Assembly: GCF_021295315.1 (NCBI RefSeq)
Contig: NZ_JAIMJA010000034.1
Coordinates: forward strand, 1 to 37,261
Reading direction: 5' to 3'
Origin: Motilimonas cestriensis
GTDB taxonomy: Bacteria > Pseudomonadota > Gammaproteobacteria > Enterobacterales > CBDFNC01
Length of the DNA: 37,261 nucleotides
The notes under the pieces are model-generated. The model had not been told where the DNA came from and made no database searches. It saw only the letters and a program-made list of their open reading frames with translations. Position numbers and translations under genes: made by a program. This document shows, one piece after another, positions 8,094 to 16,484 of the stretch (position 1 is its first letter; every line of letters starts with the position of its first letter).

Positions 8094-8284
8094 TATAAAT
8101 TCGCTCCTGCGTTTTTATTGTCGGCACTTGGCTTATTGGCAAACTTTTCATCATCAGCAAACACCAGGTTTGCTGCTTCATCAAAAGAAGACTTGCGCTT
8201 ATTGCTATAAGCCCAGGCGATAATGCCAATAAAGATTACAATTAAAAATCCGGTATATAAGCCACTGAATGTTCCGTAATCCAT
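8093..8284 (-). CDS. ccoQ: Cbb3-type cytochrome c oxidase subunit CcoQ (FixQ)
   Basis: CcoQ is a small single-helix subunit that stabilises the cbb3 oxidase. The protein has 63 residues. It begins MDYGTFSGLYTGFLIVIFIGI and continues into IAWAYSNKRKSSFDEAANLVFAD, the usual membrane helix followed by a charged tail. I chose the ATG at 8284 because AAGGTGG lies five bases upstream; the GTG at 8293 would sit inside that site. It lies between ccoO and ccoP and is coupled to ccoP by a one-base overlap. Confidence 0.93.
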   Translation of the reverse strand: MDYGTFSGLYTGFLIVIFIGIIAWAYSNKRKSSFDEAANLVFADDEKFANKPSADNKNAGANL

Positions 8285-8295
8285 ATTAACCACCT

Positions 8296-8934
8296 TTATT
8301 TAAGTGCATGACCAAGAGACTGAAGGTAAGCAATTAAGGCATCCATTTCTGTTTTACCTTTAACTGCATCTGAGGCTGCAGCGATATCTTGTGCAGAATA
8401 CAATGGGATTTCATTCCCTTGTTCATCAAGATGCCAGCTACCTTTCGTCAACATATTGAAGACTTCCATCTTCTTAGCGGTCAATTGGCCATCTAATTGA
8501 TTTTTCTCTAACCAAGGAAAACCAGGCATATTAGATTCAGGCACGACCGAACGAGGATCGATTAAGTGAGCTCGATGCCAATCATCCGAGTAACGTTGAC
8601 CCACGCGTGCTAGGTCAGGACCGGTACGCTTAGAGCCCCACAGGAATGGATGCTCCCAAACGTGCTCACCAGCCACACTGTAGTGACCATAGCGCTCTGT
8701 TTCACTGCGAAACGGACGGATCATTTGGCTGTGACAAACACTACAACCTTCACGGATGTAGATATCACGGCCTTCAAGCTCAAGCGCACTGTAAGGGCGC
8801 AGGCCTTCGATTGGCTGAGTGGTTTCTTTTTGGAAAATAAGCGGTGTAATTTCCGCTAGGCCACCAAAGCTGATTGCAATAACAATCAAAATAGCCATTA
8901 AGCCAATATTTTTTTCGACTTTTTCATGTTTCAT
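8296..8934 (-). CDS. ccoO: Cbb3-type cytochrome c oxidase subunit II, monohaem CcoO
   Basis: CcoO is a membrane-anchored monohaem cytochrome c that feeds electrons to CcoN. The 212-residue protein has an N-terminal helix ([23 protein letters not shown]). The haem site is CSVCH (C64, C67, H68) in the conserved context [26 protein letters not shown] probably supplies the axial Met. The C terminus ends in a helix with [12 protein letters not shown], typical of the subunit. It starts 12 bases after the ccoN stop and is in the same operon. Confidence 0.97.
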   Translation of the reverse strand: MKHEKVEKNIGLMAILIVIAISFGGLAEITPLIFQKETTQPIEGLRPYSALELEGRDIYIREGCSVCHSQMIRPFRSETERYGHYSVAGEHVWEHPFLWGSKRTGPDLARVGQRYSDDWHRAHLIDPRSVVPESNMPGFPWLEKNQLDGQLTAKKMEVFNMLTKGSWHLDEQGNEIPLYSAQDIAAASDAVKGKTEMDALIAYLQSLGHALK

Positions 8935-8946
8935 TATGGCTACTCC

Positions 8947-10374
8947 TTAGGCTGGTTGCGGTACAGGCTGCAAAGAGCCTTTAGGTGCAACAATCGTTTT
9001 ATAAGCGTTGTATGCCATAAGCAACATGCCCGATAAGAAGATAGCGCCGCCTAAGAAACGAACGAAATAGAACGGGTAAGAGGCTTGTAGTGATTCAACA
9101 AAACTATAAGTCAACGTACCGTCAGCGTTAACTGCACGCCACATTAGGCCTTGCATTACACCCGAGATCCACATTGCTACAATGTAAAGTACCGTACCTA
9201 CCGTTGCTAACCAGAAATGCACATTCACTAACTTAGTGCTATACATGCTGCCTTGGCCAAATAGGTTAGGGATCAAGTGATAAACCGCACCAATTGACAC
9301 CATGGCAACCCAGCCTAGTGCACCGGAGTGTACGTGACCAATTGTCCAATCGGTGTAGTGAGAAAGGGCATTAACCGTCTTAATTGCCATCATCGGGCCT
9401 TCGAACGTAGACATACCGTAGAAAGACAGTGAAACAATCAGGAAACGTAAGATAGGGTCATAACGCAGTTTATGCCATGCACCCGATAACGTCATAATAC
9501 CATTGATCATACCACCCCAAGATGGAGCAAATAGAATCAAAGACATTACCATGCCTAGAGACTGAGCCCAGTCAGGTAACGCTGTGTAGTGCAAGTGGTG
9601 CGGACCGGCCCAGATATAAACTGAGGTTAACGCCCAAAAATGCACAATCGATAAACGGTATGAATAAACCGGACGACCAGCTTGTTTTGGTACAAAGTAA
9701 TACATCATACCCAAGAAGCCAGCGGTCAGTAGGAAACCTACGGCATTATGGCCATACCACCACTGCACCATGGCGTCTACTGCACCAGCGTACACGGAGT
9801 AAGACTTCATCATCGCTACAGGCACTGCCGCACTGTTAACTATGTGAAGTACTGCTACTGTGATGATAAATGCGCCAAAGAACCAGTTGGCAACATAGAT
9901 GTGGGATGTCTTACGTTTGACGACCGTGCCAAAGAACACCACCGCATACATCACCCAAACAACCGCGATAAGAATATCGATAGGCCATTCAAGCTCGGCA
10001 TACTCTTTACTCGTGGTGTAACCCATAGGTAAAGTGATGGCAGCCAATAAGATCACTAATTGCCAGCCCCAGAACACAACTTGTGCCAGTGGACCACCAA
10101 ACAATCTTGTTTGACAGGTACGTTGTACCACGTAAAAGGAGGTTGCCATCAAAGCACAGACACCGAAAGCAAAAATTACGGCATTTGTGTGAAGAGGGCG
10201 TAAACGGCTATAAGTTAGCCAAGGGGTCTCGAAGTTTAATGCTGGCCAAATTAATTGGGCTGCAATTAACACACCGAGACTCATGCCAACGATACCCCAG
10301 ATGATAGTCATCACGGTAAATTGGCGTACAACTGCGTAGTTGTAGTCAGGTTGAGTTTCTATATGGCTTGTCAT
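8947..10374 (-). CDS. ccoN: Cbb3-type cytochrome c oxidase subunit I, CcoN
   Basis: CcoN is the catalytic subunit of the high-affinity cbb3 oxidase. It reduces oxygen at a haem b3-CuB centre and pumps protons. The 475-residue, twelve-helix protein shows all metal-ligand histidines: H62 in LHTNAV (low-spin haem), H209 in [10 protein letters not shown] and H259/H260 in GPHHLHY (CuB), and H347/H349 in [12 protein letters not shown] (haems). GGAAG nine bases before the ATG is a good ribosome binding site. It heads the ccoNOQP operon, with a sigma-70-like promoter about 80 bases upstream. No clear FNR box is visible upstream, even though fnr lies at the end of the locus. Confidence 0.97.
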   Translation of the reverse strand: MTSHIETQPDYNYAVVRQFTVMTIIWGIVGMSLGVLIAAQLIWPALNFETPWLTYSRLRPLHTNAVIFAFGVCALMATSFYVVQRTCQTRLFGGPLAQVVFWGWQLVILLAAITLPMGYTTSKEYAELEWPIDILIAVVWVMYAVVFFGTVVKRKTSHIYVANWFFGAFIITVAVLHIVNSAAVPVAMMKSYSVYAGAVDAMVQWWYGHNAVGFLLTAGFLGMMYYFVPKQAGRPVYSYRLSIVHFWALTSVYIWAGPHHLHYTALPDWAQSLGMVMSLILFAPSWGGMINGIMTLSGAWHKLRYDPILRFLIVSLSFYGMSTFEGPMMAIKTVNALSHYTDWTIGHVHSGALGWVAMVSIGAVYHLIPNLFGQGSMYSTKLVNVHFWLATVGTVLYIVAMWISGVMQGLMWRAVNADGTLTYSFVESLQASYPFYFVRFLGGAIFLSGMLLMAYNAYKTIVAPKGSLQPVPQPA

Positions 10375-10457
10375 TTTATTATGCTTCCGCTGCTGTCCAT
10401 TGTTACCACGTAAATTAAAAAGTTATTCACGAAACAATTAGCAAATATGTGCCTTAC

Positions 10458-10487
10458 ATTAAAACTGGCTACCCGGCACTTTGTCAA
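10458..10487 (-). promoter_or_regulatory. Probable sigma-70 promoter of ccoNOQP
   Basis: On the minus strand, TTGACA (10487-10482) is a perfect -35 element. TTTAAT (10463-10458) is a five-of-six -10 element at 18-base spacing. The start point would be near 10451, leaving a leader of about 75 bases before ccoN. Confidence 0.55.
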
Positions 10488-10666
10488 AGTTAAGGAGTTT
10501 TAAAAACACGATATTCGGTGCGAATTCTACTGCAGAAAGCGATACAATGACAGTCAGAGTGAGGCTAAATTGTTAATGGCGAACAAATTTGTTAACTATA
10601 TCTGCCCAAGAAAGCAGCAATTGATTAAAACCTACACAAAATAGGGTTAATAGGAAGTTATCTGAC

Positions 10667-11158
10667 ATGAAGTTAGAGTTAAAAAGAGTCATGCAAATTG
10701 TGTTTGTGTTGGTGGTTTTAAGCATCGCCTTCTCATACAGAACATACCAAGGGGCTAATCAAGAGGAACGTACTGACTCATCACCTTCAGACTTTGATGA
10801 ATCAACTTTATGTGATTTTGCAAAGGGTTGTAACGTTAACTTAACGAAGCTAAGTGGTGAGGTCAGTATTCAATCAGAGCCTGACGCACAGGTACTAGCA
10901 GAAACGCCGCTACCTCTATCGCTGACTCTGCCAGCTGGCGTAAATATCGACAAAGCAGTGCTAGTGGGAAAAGATATGTTTATGGGGACCATTCCCCTTA
11001 TTTTTGAGAAAAATAACTCAAATCACCTTTGGCAAGGAGAACTTTTGTTGGGCGCATGTATTAACGAGAGTATGATCTGGCAAATGACCCTTGGTCTGAG
11101 CCAAGGTGATGTAACGGAGGAGGTCAACTTTGATTTTGAAATGCATAATCACTACTGA
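10667..11158 (+). CDS. Membrane-anchored periplasmic protein, unknown, divergent from ccoN
   Basis: I do not recognise this 163-residue protein with certainty. It has one N-terminal membrane helix (VMQIVFVLVVLSIAFSY, residues 8-24) with basic residues before it. An exported domain follows, with three cysteines (C49, C55, C131). The second half alternates short strands and includes KDMFMGTIPLIFEKN and LWQGELLLGACINE. This loosely recalls the Met-containing, Ig-like YtkA/FixH class of periplasmic copper-site proteins. AGGAAG lies nine bases before the ATG. It is transcribed away from ccoN and ends only four bases from the oleD stop on the other strand. Because similar small proteins sit beside ccoN in related genomes, a role in oxidase maturation is possible but unproven. 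Confidence 0.7.
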   Translation: MKLELKRVMQIVFVLVVLSIAFSYRTYQGANQEERTDSSPSDFDESTLCDFAKGCNVNLTKLSGEVSIQSEPDAQVLAETPLPLSLTLPAGVNIDKAVLVGKDMFMGTIPLIFEKNNSNHLWQGELLLGACINESMIWQMTLGLSQGDVTEEVNFDFEMHNHY

Positions 11159-11162
11159 GCGA

Positions 11163-12158
11163 TTATTTATTATTGGCTAACCAAGTTTCTAGCTTGACCA
11201 TTCCTTCCGCTAAGCTAACTTTTGGCTGATAAGCAAAATCTGTTTTTGCCGGGCTGATATCAAACCAATGAGCTGTAGACAACTGCCGAGCCACAAAGCG
11301 AGTCATTACGGGCTCTTGTTTAATCCCGAGCAAGCCATAAGCCCCTTCAAGGAACAGGCCAAGCGAATAAGCTACGCCAGCTGGGACACGTTTGGATACA
11401 GGCGCTAAATGAGCCGCAGACAAGATACCATTTAGCATGGCTGCCATCGTTACAGGCTCATCATTACTGATAAAATAAGCTTTTCCTGCACATTTAGCTT
11501 CGCTTTCTAATTCACAGGCCGCTTGATAGTGGGCTAGGGCTGCATTATCTATATAAACGGTATCCACTAACTTATCTTGTTTACCCACCAACGCTAATCG
11601 ACCTTGTTTGGCTTTGCTGATCACCCTAGGGACCAAATGGGGATCGCCAGGTCCCCAAATTAAGTGGGGCCTTAAACTAGTTGTCTTTAATTCAAACCCA
11701 TTGGCTGCTAACACCATTTTTTCAGCGGCTATCTTGGTTGAAGTATAATGATTGAGAGGATGAGCGCTGTAAGGCGTAGATTCGTTGACGCCATTTTCGT
11801 CTTGGCCTGAGAAAATAACACTGGGTGTACTGGTGTAAATCAGACGCGGGATGCCAAGATCAAAACAAACTTCAAGCACATGTTTTGTACCGGTGATATT
11901 GCTGGCGATGTAGTCAGCTTCCGCGCCCCAAACACCCGCTTTAGAAGCAACATGAAACACGGTGTCACAGCCTTGAGCGGCATTTTCAATGGCTTGATAG
12001 TCAATTAAGTCACCTTTAAATATGACCACGCCAAGGGCCGATAGTTCAGCGTTATCACGGCGGATCAAAGCATGCACTTTGATCCCTTTGCTGATCAGTA
12101 GTTTGGTTAAGGCAAGGCCAAGAAACCCGCCGGCACCAGTGACTAACACTGTTTTCAT
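11163..12158 (-). CDS. oleD: OleD, 2-alkyl-3-ketoacid reductase (extended SDR)
   Basis: OleD uses NADPH to reduce the 2-alkyl-3-keto acid made by OleA to the 2-alkyl-3-hydroxy acid in head-to-head olefin synthesis. The 331-residue protein is an extended short-chain dehydrogenase. It has the nucleotide-binding TGAGGFLG (residues 7-14), the catalytic Y138-x-x-x-K142 in NHYTSTKIAAEK, and RPHLIWGPGDPHLVPR, typical of the 3-beta-HSD/OleD branch. Its ATG overlaps the oleC stop (ATGA), so it is the last gene of the oleABCD operon. The stop lies four bases from the convergent gene ending at 11158, with no terminator between them. Confidence 0.93.
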   Translation of the reverse strand: MKTVLVTGAGGFLGLALTKLLISKGIKVHALIRRDNAELSALGVVIFKGDLIDYQAIENAAQGCDTVFHVASKAGVWGAEADYIASNITGTKHVLEVCFDLGIPRLIYTSTPSVIFSGQDENGVNESTPYSAHPLNHYTSTKIAAEKMVLAANGFELKTTSLRPHLIWGPGDPHLVPRVISKAKQGRLALVGKQDKLVDTVYIDNAALAHYQAACELESEAKCAGKAYFISNDEPVTMAAMLNGILSAAHLAPVSKRVPAGVAYSLGLFLEGAYGLLGIKQEPVMTRFVARQLSTAHWFDISPAKTDFAYQPKVSLAEGMVKLETWLANNK

Positions 12159-13900
12159 TGTTTATTCACCTGATTTATAGACACAAGTGGCTTTTGGTCA
12201 GTTTGTTGTTGCGCCCAAACGGCTAGTTTTTCACGAAATATTTTTGCATTGTGTCTAACATCCACCGGGAAGTTCGGGTGCACGAAGAAATCTTTAATCA
12301 ACTTAGTATGCGAATGTTGCATGCCGATTAACGCTAATTCCCTAAATAAAATTTCATTATCTTCGGCTGTAGTAGCGTTCTTTTTAAGCTCAACACAAAG
12401 CACAGGGCGTTTAACCCCATCACACGTCACACCTACTAAAGCAGTACGATTCACCAAAGGATGTAGATTAAAAATCCGTTCACAACAGAGCGTGTACAGC
12501 TCTGTTTTTGCTAAAGTGACGCGGTGACCTTTTCGACCACACATCCATAACCGTCCAAGGGAGTCCAAGTAGCCGACATCGCCCATTCGGTGATAAAACC
12601 CGCCTTGTATTTCATCTTGTATTTTTGCTAATGCTGTTGCTTGTTCACGCTCAAAATAACGCGGTGAAACAACCGGACCCTTAACACATATTTCACCAAT
12701 TTCACCGGGCTCAGCAAGCTGCACCAATCCCATTCGCTCAACTTCTAGGTCGCTAATTTTAATGATCTTGATGTCGATATCAGCTACTGGAAAACCTACA
12801 CAAATGCCACCACCTTGGTCGGTGCTATGTTGAGTGTCACTAAGCAGCTCGTGGCTGCCAATTTTACTCACGGGTAACGATTCAGTTGCGCCGTAAGAGG
12901 TCCATACTTGAGTCGTTTCGTTTAGTAATTGCTCAAAGCGTGCGATTGAAGCGGGAGTGGCAGGTGCGCCAGCGGAGATCACGCGTTTTAACGTACTTAA
13001 TTTAAGGTTGTTTTGCGTTGCTGCGCGGCCAAGCACATCCATTAAGGCTGGATTAGCAAATAAATTAGTGCATTTATAACGCTCGATGGCGGCAAAAATA
13101 TATTCTGGCTGTGCCTTAATCGGATTGCTGGCGTCCATATTAGGAATGATTGACGCCATGCCTAAGGCGGGACCAAATAGTGCAAACAATGGGAAAGTGG
13201 CTAAATCTCGCTCGCCTGGCGTTATCTCATAATCATGTTTTAGTGCACTAATTTGAGCATTAAACATGCTATGGCTATATACTACGCCTTTTGGCACGCC
13301 CGTGCTGCCACTGGTAAATAGTATGGCCGCCATGGCGTTAGGTTTAAGAGTAACCGATTCAAAAGCGAGATCTTGCTTTACCTTCTGCTTTAATTTACTC
13401 AGCCGAGAGCAATAGCCTAATTGTCCAACAGTAATGTTCAAACGAAGTGTTTTCTTACCCCAGCCAAATAATACACGTGCGACATGCGCCTTATCGATAC
13501 CGATAAACACATCAGGTTTGGCTTCTTCAAAACATTGTTTTAAATTTTTAATTCCCATTCCAGGATCAACAAAAATCGGAATAGCGCCAAGCCGAAACAG
13601 GGCAAAAGTAAGGGCAAAAAAATCCACACTTGGGCTAACCATCAGCACCACTTTATCGCCAGCATTAACCCCTTTGTGGTGTAGCGCCCAAGCACATAGA
13701 TTGGCTTCGTCTTCTAATTGCACAAAGTTAAGCTCAGTATAATGAGCAACCCTGCCAAAAAAAGAATGAGTCTGAATGGCGATGGCCAGCGCGTGGGGTT
13801 GCTGGCTGGCCATTTCGGTTAAGTGATTGGCAATATTGGTGTGTATTACCAAGTCTTCTTGTGAATTTTTCTGTGTCTTAGTCACGACGGATAAATTCAT
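12155..13900 (-). CDS. oleC: OleC, beta-lactone synthetase (AMP-binding family)
   Basis: OleC is an acyl-CoA-synthetase-like enzyme that uses ATP to turn the 2-alkyl-3-hydroxy acid from OleD into a cis-beta-lactone. The 581-residue protein has the AMP-binding P-loop TSGSTGVPKG (residues 196-205). It also has the later motif TSYGATESLPVS and an adenylate hinge region near MGDVGYLDSLGRLWMCGRKGHRV. It overlaps oleB by 23 bases and oleD by four, so it is part of a tightly coupled operon. The exact start is uncertain: there is no good ribosome binding site before the ATG at 13900, and the first 15 or so residues may not be translated. Confidence 0.93.
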   Translation of the reverse strand: MNLSVVTKTQKNSQEDLVIHTNIANHLTEMASQQPHALAIAIQTHSFFGRVAHYTELNFVQLEDEANLCAWALHHKGVNAGDKVVLMVSPSVDFFALTFALFRLGAIPIFVDPGMGIKNLKQCFEEAKPDVFIGIDKAHVARVLFGWGKKTLRLNITVGQLGYCSRLSKLKQKVKQDLAFESVTLKPNAMAAILFTSGSTGVPKGVVYSHSMFNAQISALKHDYEITPGERDLATFPLFALFGPALGMASIIPNMDASNPIKAQPEYIFAAIERYKCTNLFANPALMDVLGRAATQNNLKLSTLKRVISAGAPATPASIARFEQLLNETTQVWTSYGATESLPVSKIGSHELLSDTQHSTDQGGGICVGFPVADIDIKIIKISDLEVERMGLVQLAEPGEIGEICVKGPVVSPRYFEREQATALAKIQDEIQGGFYHRMGDVGYLDSLGRLWMCGRKGHRVTLAKTELYTLCCERIFNLHPLVNRTALVGVTCDGVKRPVLCVELKKNATTAEDNEILFRELALIGMQHSHTKLIKDFFVHPNFPVDVRHNAKIFREKLAVWAQQQTDQKPLVSINQVNKQ

Positions 13901-14759
13901 TAATCAATGGGATGATGTCTTTGGCTGCGTCTTGTAACACATAATGGCCGCAATCTGGATATTCATGCACTTCAGCGTGTGGGAAGTGATGTTTCCATTG
14001 CGCTAAAAAGTGTTTATCAAACACGAAATCTTGCAAGCCAAAGCCTAAAAATACAGGAATATCAGCAAACTGGCTCAAGCTGGCTTCGATACTGCTGACT
14101 AGCTCGTATGCCTTATCGCCGGGCTCAAGTGGAATATCTTGTACAAAGCGCACCGTGGCGATGCGGTTTTGCCAGTTGTTATATGGCGCGACAAAAGCTT
14201 GGCGTACATCGGCAGGCATTGGCGCACGTTTTACGCCGATATAGGATGCTAGGGAGCTAAAAGCATTAAATCGACGGATCAAAAACTCGCCGATAGCGGT
14301 ATTACGGCCCATAAACAAGCGTTTTGGTAGTTTTTTTGCCTTTGGCATATGAAAGGCTGCTGTATTAAGGGCAACAATTTTTTTAATCTGTTCTGGATGG
14401 CGAGCGGCGTAACCCATGCCAATCATGCCGCCCCAATCATGGACGACTAAAGTAATGTTTTTATTGATACCTAAATGTTGTAACAGAGCTTCTAAGTCAT
14501 CGATACGAGATGTTAGAGTGTACTCATAGCGGTCGTCACCGGGTTTATCTGATAGCCCCATACCGATATGGTCAGGCACTATAGTTTGAAAGCTATCCCT
14601 TAGCTCGGCGACCAATTCTCGGTAATAATAACTCCAGCTGGGATTGCCGTGTACCATTACCACAGGATCGCCACTGCCTTCATTGATGTAGTGGTACTTT
14701 AGGCCGTTGCGGTCAAGGAAATTAGCTGGGTAGGGTGAGTAGTCTGCTGCTGTCTTCAT
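13878..14759 (-). CDS. oleB: OleB, beta-lactone decarboxylase (alpha/beta hydrolase)
   Basis: OleB removes CO2 from the beta-lactone made by OleC and leaves the long-chain olefin. The 293-residue protein resembles haloalkane dehalogenases. It has the oxyanion segment HGNPSWSYYYR (about residues 37-47), a nucleophile elbow VVHDWGGMIG with Asp (D108) instead of Ser, and a C-terminal His in CGHYVLQDA. The Asp nucleophile fits OleB and argues against an ordinary esterase. I use the ATG at 14759, which shares a base with the oleA stop (TAATG); an upstream in-frame ATG at 14786 would overlap oleA by 28 bases. Confidence 0.93.
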   Translation of the reverse strand: MKTAADYSPYPANFLDRNGLKYHYINEGSGDPVVMVHGNPSWSYYYRELVAELRDSFQTIVPDHIGMGLSDKPGDDRYEYTLTSRIDDLEALLQHLGINKNITLVVHDWGGMIGMGYAARHPEQIKKIVALNTAAFHMPKAKKLPKRLFMGRNTAIGEFLIRRFNAFSSLASYIGVKRAPMPADVRQAFVAPYNNWQNRIATVRFVQDIPLEPGDKAYELVSSIEASLSQFADIPVFLGFGLQDFVFDKHFLAQWKHHFPHAEVHEYPDCGHYVLQDAAKDIIPLINEFIRRD

Positions 14760-15808
14760 TACCAAGTTAACCCCAACATCATACAATTTAAGCCACTGCC
14801 AATGCCAAGAAAGCCCACTTTATCACCCGCTTGCAAAAATCCTTGCTCATTGGCAAGTGCTGCGGTGGCAGGTAGCGAAACTGTGCCCATGTTGCCGAGT
14901 TTTTGATAACTCGGAAACTCTTTATCTTGGCTGATACTCAATGCCTCAAGCACATTTTTTCGGTTTGCCGAGCCCACTTGATGGCAAATAACTTTATTTA
15001 TTTGCTCTGCTTGCCAACCAGCGTTATCTAAAAACTCAACCCATGTTTGTTGAGCTAATGCCACGCCATGTTTTAGTAATGAAACCGCGTCAGTGCGCAT
15101 GTTTTCTTTAAACAGCCCTTTGGCCGTTTCTTCCATGCCCCAATAACACAAGTCGTAATGCTCGGGTGCACTTAAGGTCGTCGCTGATTCTAATTTGTGT
15201 TGTTGCTGGGTGTTAAGGTCAAACGAGCCATCGGTCAGTAATACCGCTACCGCACCTGAACCACCCGTTAAGGTGGCTAAACCAGCAGCAAAGTTTTGCA
15301 TACTTGGATTCGCGACCATTTTTGCGATGGTAGTATCAACTATGTCTCTGGCAGATTCACACGACACCACTAATCCCGCCCGAATTTGGCCTAATTCAAT
15401 GCGGTTAGCAATATCTAGCATACCACTGAGTACCCCTAAGCAAGCGTTGCTGATGTCATAAATACTGGCTTTATGGTTAACACCTAACTCTGATGCAATG
15501 CGGCAAGCGGTTGCAGGCTCATGTTGATCGCGGCACACGCCTGTATAAACCAAAGCGCCAATATCATCAGATGAAATGCCGGTTTCGCTTATCGCTTTTT
15601 TAGCCGCAGCTATCGCACCATCGCTCACCTTAGTATGAATTGGCCACCAACGACGCTCTTCAATGCCCGTTAACACGGCTAATTGGCCTTTGGGTATACG
15701 AAATTTATCGTAGATAGGCGCTAATCTGGTTTCTAAGCTTTCGCTAGAAACAGCAATTGGTGCGAGCTCATAAGCAATGCTATTAACGTAGACGTTGGAG
15801 TAATTCAT
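14759..15808 (-). CDS. oleA: OleA, head-to-head acyl condensing enzyme (thiolase fold)
   Basis: OleA joins two fatty acyl-CoA chains head to head in a non-decarboxylative Claisen condensation, giving a 2-alkyl-3-ketoacyl product. From the ATG at 15808 the protein has 349 residues. It contains GVCRDQHEPATACRIA (E97, the family's glutamate), the active-site Cys in ISNACLGVLSG (C123), CHQVGSANRK (H276) and LGNMGTVSLP (N306), so the Cys-His-Asn triad is intact. The sequence closely matches Shewanella OleA as I recall it, beginning MNYSNVYVNSIAYELAPI. The frame stays open up to 16042, but the added 78 residues do not look like OleA and cross the divergent thioesterase promoter, so I exclude them. 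Ribosome binding before 15808 is weak. It heads the oleABCD operon. Confidence 0.94.
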   Translation of the reverse strand: MNYSNVYVNSIAYELAPIAVSSESLETRLAPIYDKFRIPKGQLAVLTGIEERRWWPIHTKVSDGAIAAAKKAISETGISSDDIGALVYTGVCRDQHEPATACRIASELGVNHKASIYDISNACLGVLSGMLDIANRIELGQIRAGLVVSCESARDIVDTTIAKMVANPSMQNFAAGLATLTGGSGAVAVLLTDGSFDLNTQQQHKLESATTLSAPEHYDLCYWGMEETAKGLFKENMRTDAVSLLKHGVALAQQTWVEFLDNAGWQAEQINKVICHQVGSANRKNVLEALSISQDKEFPSYQKLGNMGTVSLPATAALANEQGFLQAGDKVGFLGIGSGLNCMMLGLTW

Positions 15809-15970
15809 CTGAGTGGATAAAGCCTTATCATAAATCGGTCGATAAAAAAAACGGCTCATTGGAACAAGAAAAAAAATAAGATGCAATGTTTTGTGCCGTT
15901 TAATGTCATGCAAATGGGCTTTCTTTGATTTATCGCTTAATAATTCATCACCTAAATATACCCAATCAAC

Positions 15971-15999
15971 TTGAAGCAGAAGCGGAGATTGTTTATAAC
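15971..15999 (+). promoter_or_regulatory. Sigma-70 promoter of the hot-dog thioesterase
   Basis: TTGAAG (15971-15976) and TATAAC (15994-15999) are separated by exactly 17 bases. They match consensus at four and five of six positions. The start point would be near 16006, about 22 bases before the GTG start at 16028. This also rules out the TTG at 15971 as a start codon. Confidence 0.6.
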
Positions 16000-16027
16000 C
16001 CATGACTTCTATATTACAGGTGATGCA

Positions 16028-16480
16028 GTGAAAAGTATGCAAAGTAAAACTGAGGTTACGTTAAGTAAAGAGTTTCATTTTCCGGTGCAGATATATTATG
16101 AAGACACCGATTTTTCTGGGGTGGTTTATCATCCAAATTTTTTAAAATACTTTGAACGTGCGCGCGAGCATGTGATTGGCGCCGATATGTTGCAACAATT
16201 GTGGCAAGAGCAAGGCATAGGTTTTGCTGTTTACAAAACCAATATGGGGTGTTTCGACGGCGTAGAATTCGCCGACATTATCGATGTGCGTACGCGTTTT
16301 TATTTTGACGGCCCATACCGCTCAATTTGGTTGCAAGAGATATGGCGGCCAAACGGCACCAAAGCTGCGGTAACGGCAGAAATTGAAATGGTCTGCATGA
16401 ACAAAGCCCGCAGCCTGTGTCCGTTACCACCAGAGGTGCTTGCCTTGTTGAGCCCACAAGAGCCGTCTGAACAAAGTTAA
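16028..16480 (+). CDS. Hot-dog fold acyl thioesterase (4HBT/YbgC type; Orf6-like)
   Basis: This 150-residue protein belongs to the 4-hydroxybenzoyl-CoA/YbgC thioesterase family, which hydrolyses acyl-CoA or acyl-ACP thioesters in the cytoplasm. Near its N terminus it has YYEDTDFSGVVYHPNFLKYF, the family's catalytic Asp region (probably D28) and the following YH pair. RTRFYFDGPYRSIWLQEIW forms the hot-dog strands. A hot-dog thioesterase called Orf6 is known from the pfa locus of Photobacterium profundum, and position beside pfaE suggests an equivalent here, perhaps releasing PUFA or feeding OleA. I use the GTG at 16028 because AGGTGA lies four bases upstream; the ATG at 16037 is an alternative. 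It has its own promoter, is divergent from oleA, and its stop lies four bases from the pfaE stop. Confidence 0.85.
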   Translation: MKSMQSKTEVTLSKEFHFPVQIYYEDTDFSGVVYHPNFLKYFERAREHVIGADMLQQLWQEQGIGFAVYKTNMGCFDGVEFADIIDVRTRFYFDGPYRSIWLQEIWRPNGTKAAVTAEIEMVCMNKARSLCPLPPEVLALLSPQEPSEQS

Positions 16481-16484
16481 CTGA

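Noticed and set aside
10480-10500. FNR site upstream of ccoN
   Set aside because: On the minus strand TTAACTTTGACAAA has too few matches to TTGAT-N4-ATCAA; the TTGACA in it is better explained as a -35 element.
15809-16042. N-terminal extension of OleA by 78 residues (open frame to 16042)
   Set aside because: The extra residues do not resemble OleA, cross the thioesterase promoter, and the family start MNYSNVYVNS fits the ATG at 15808.
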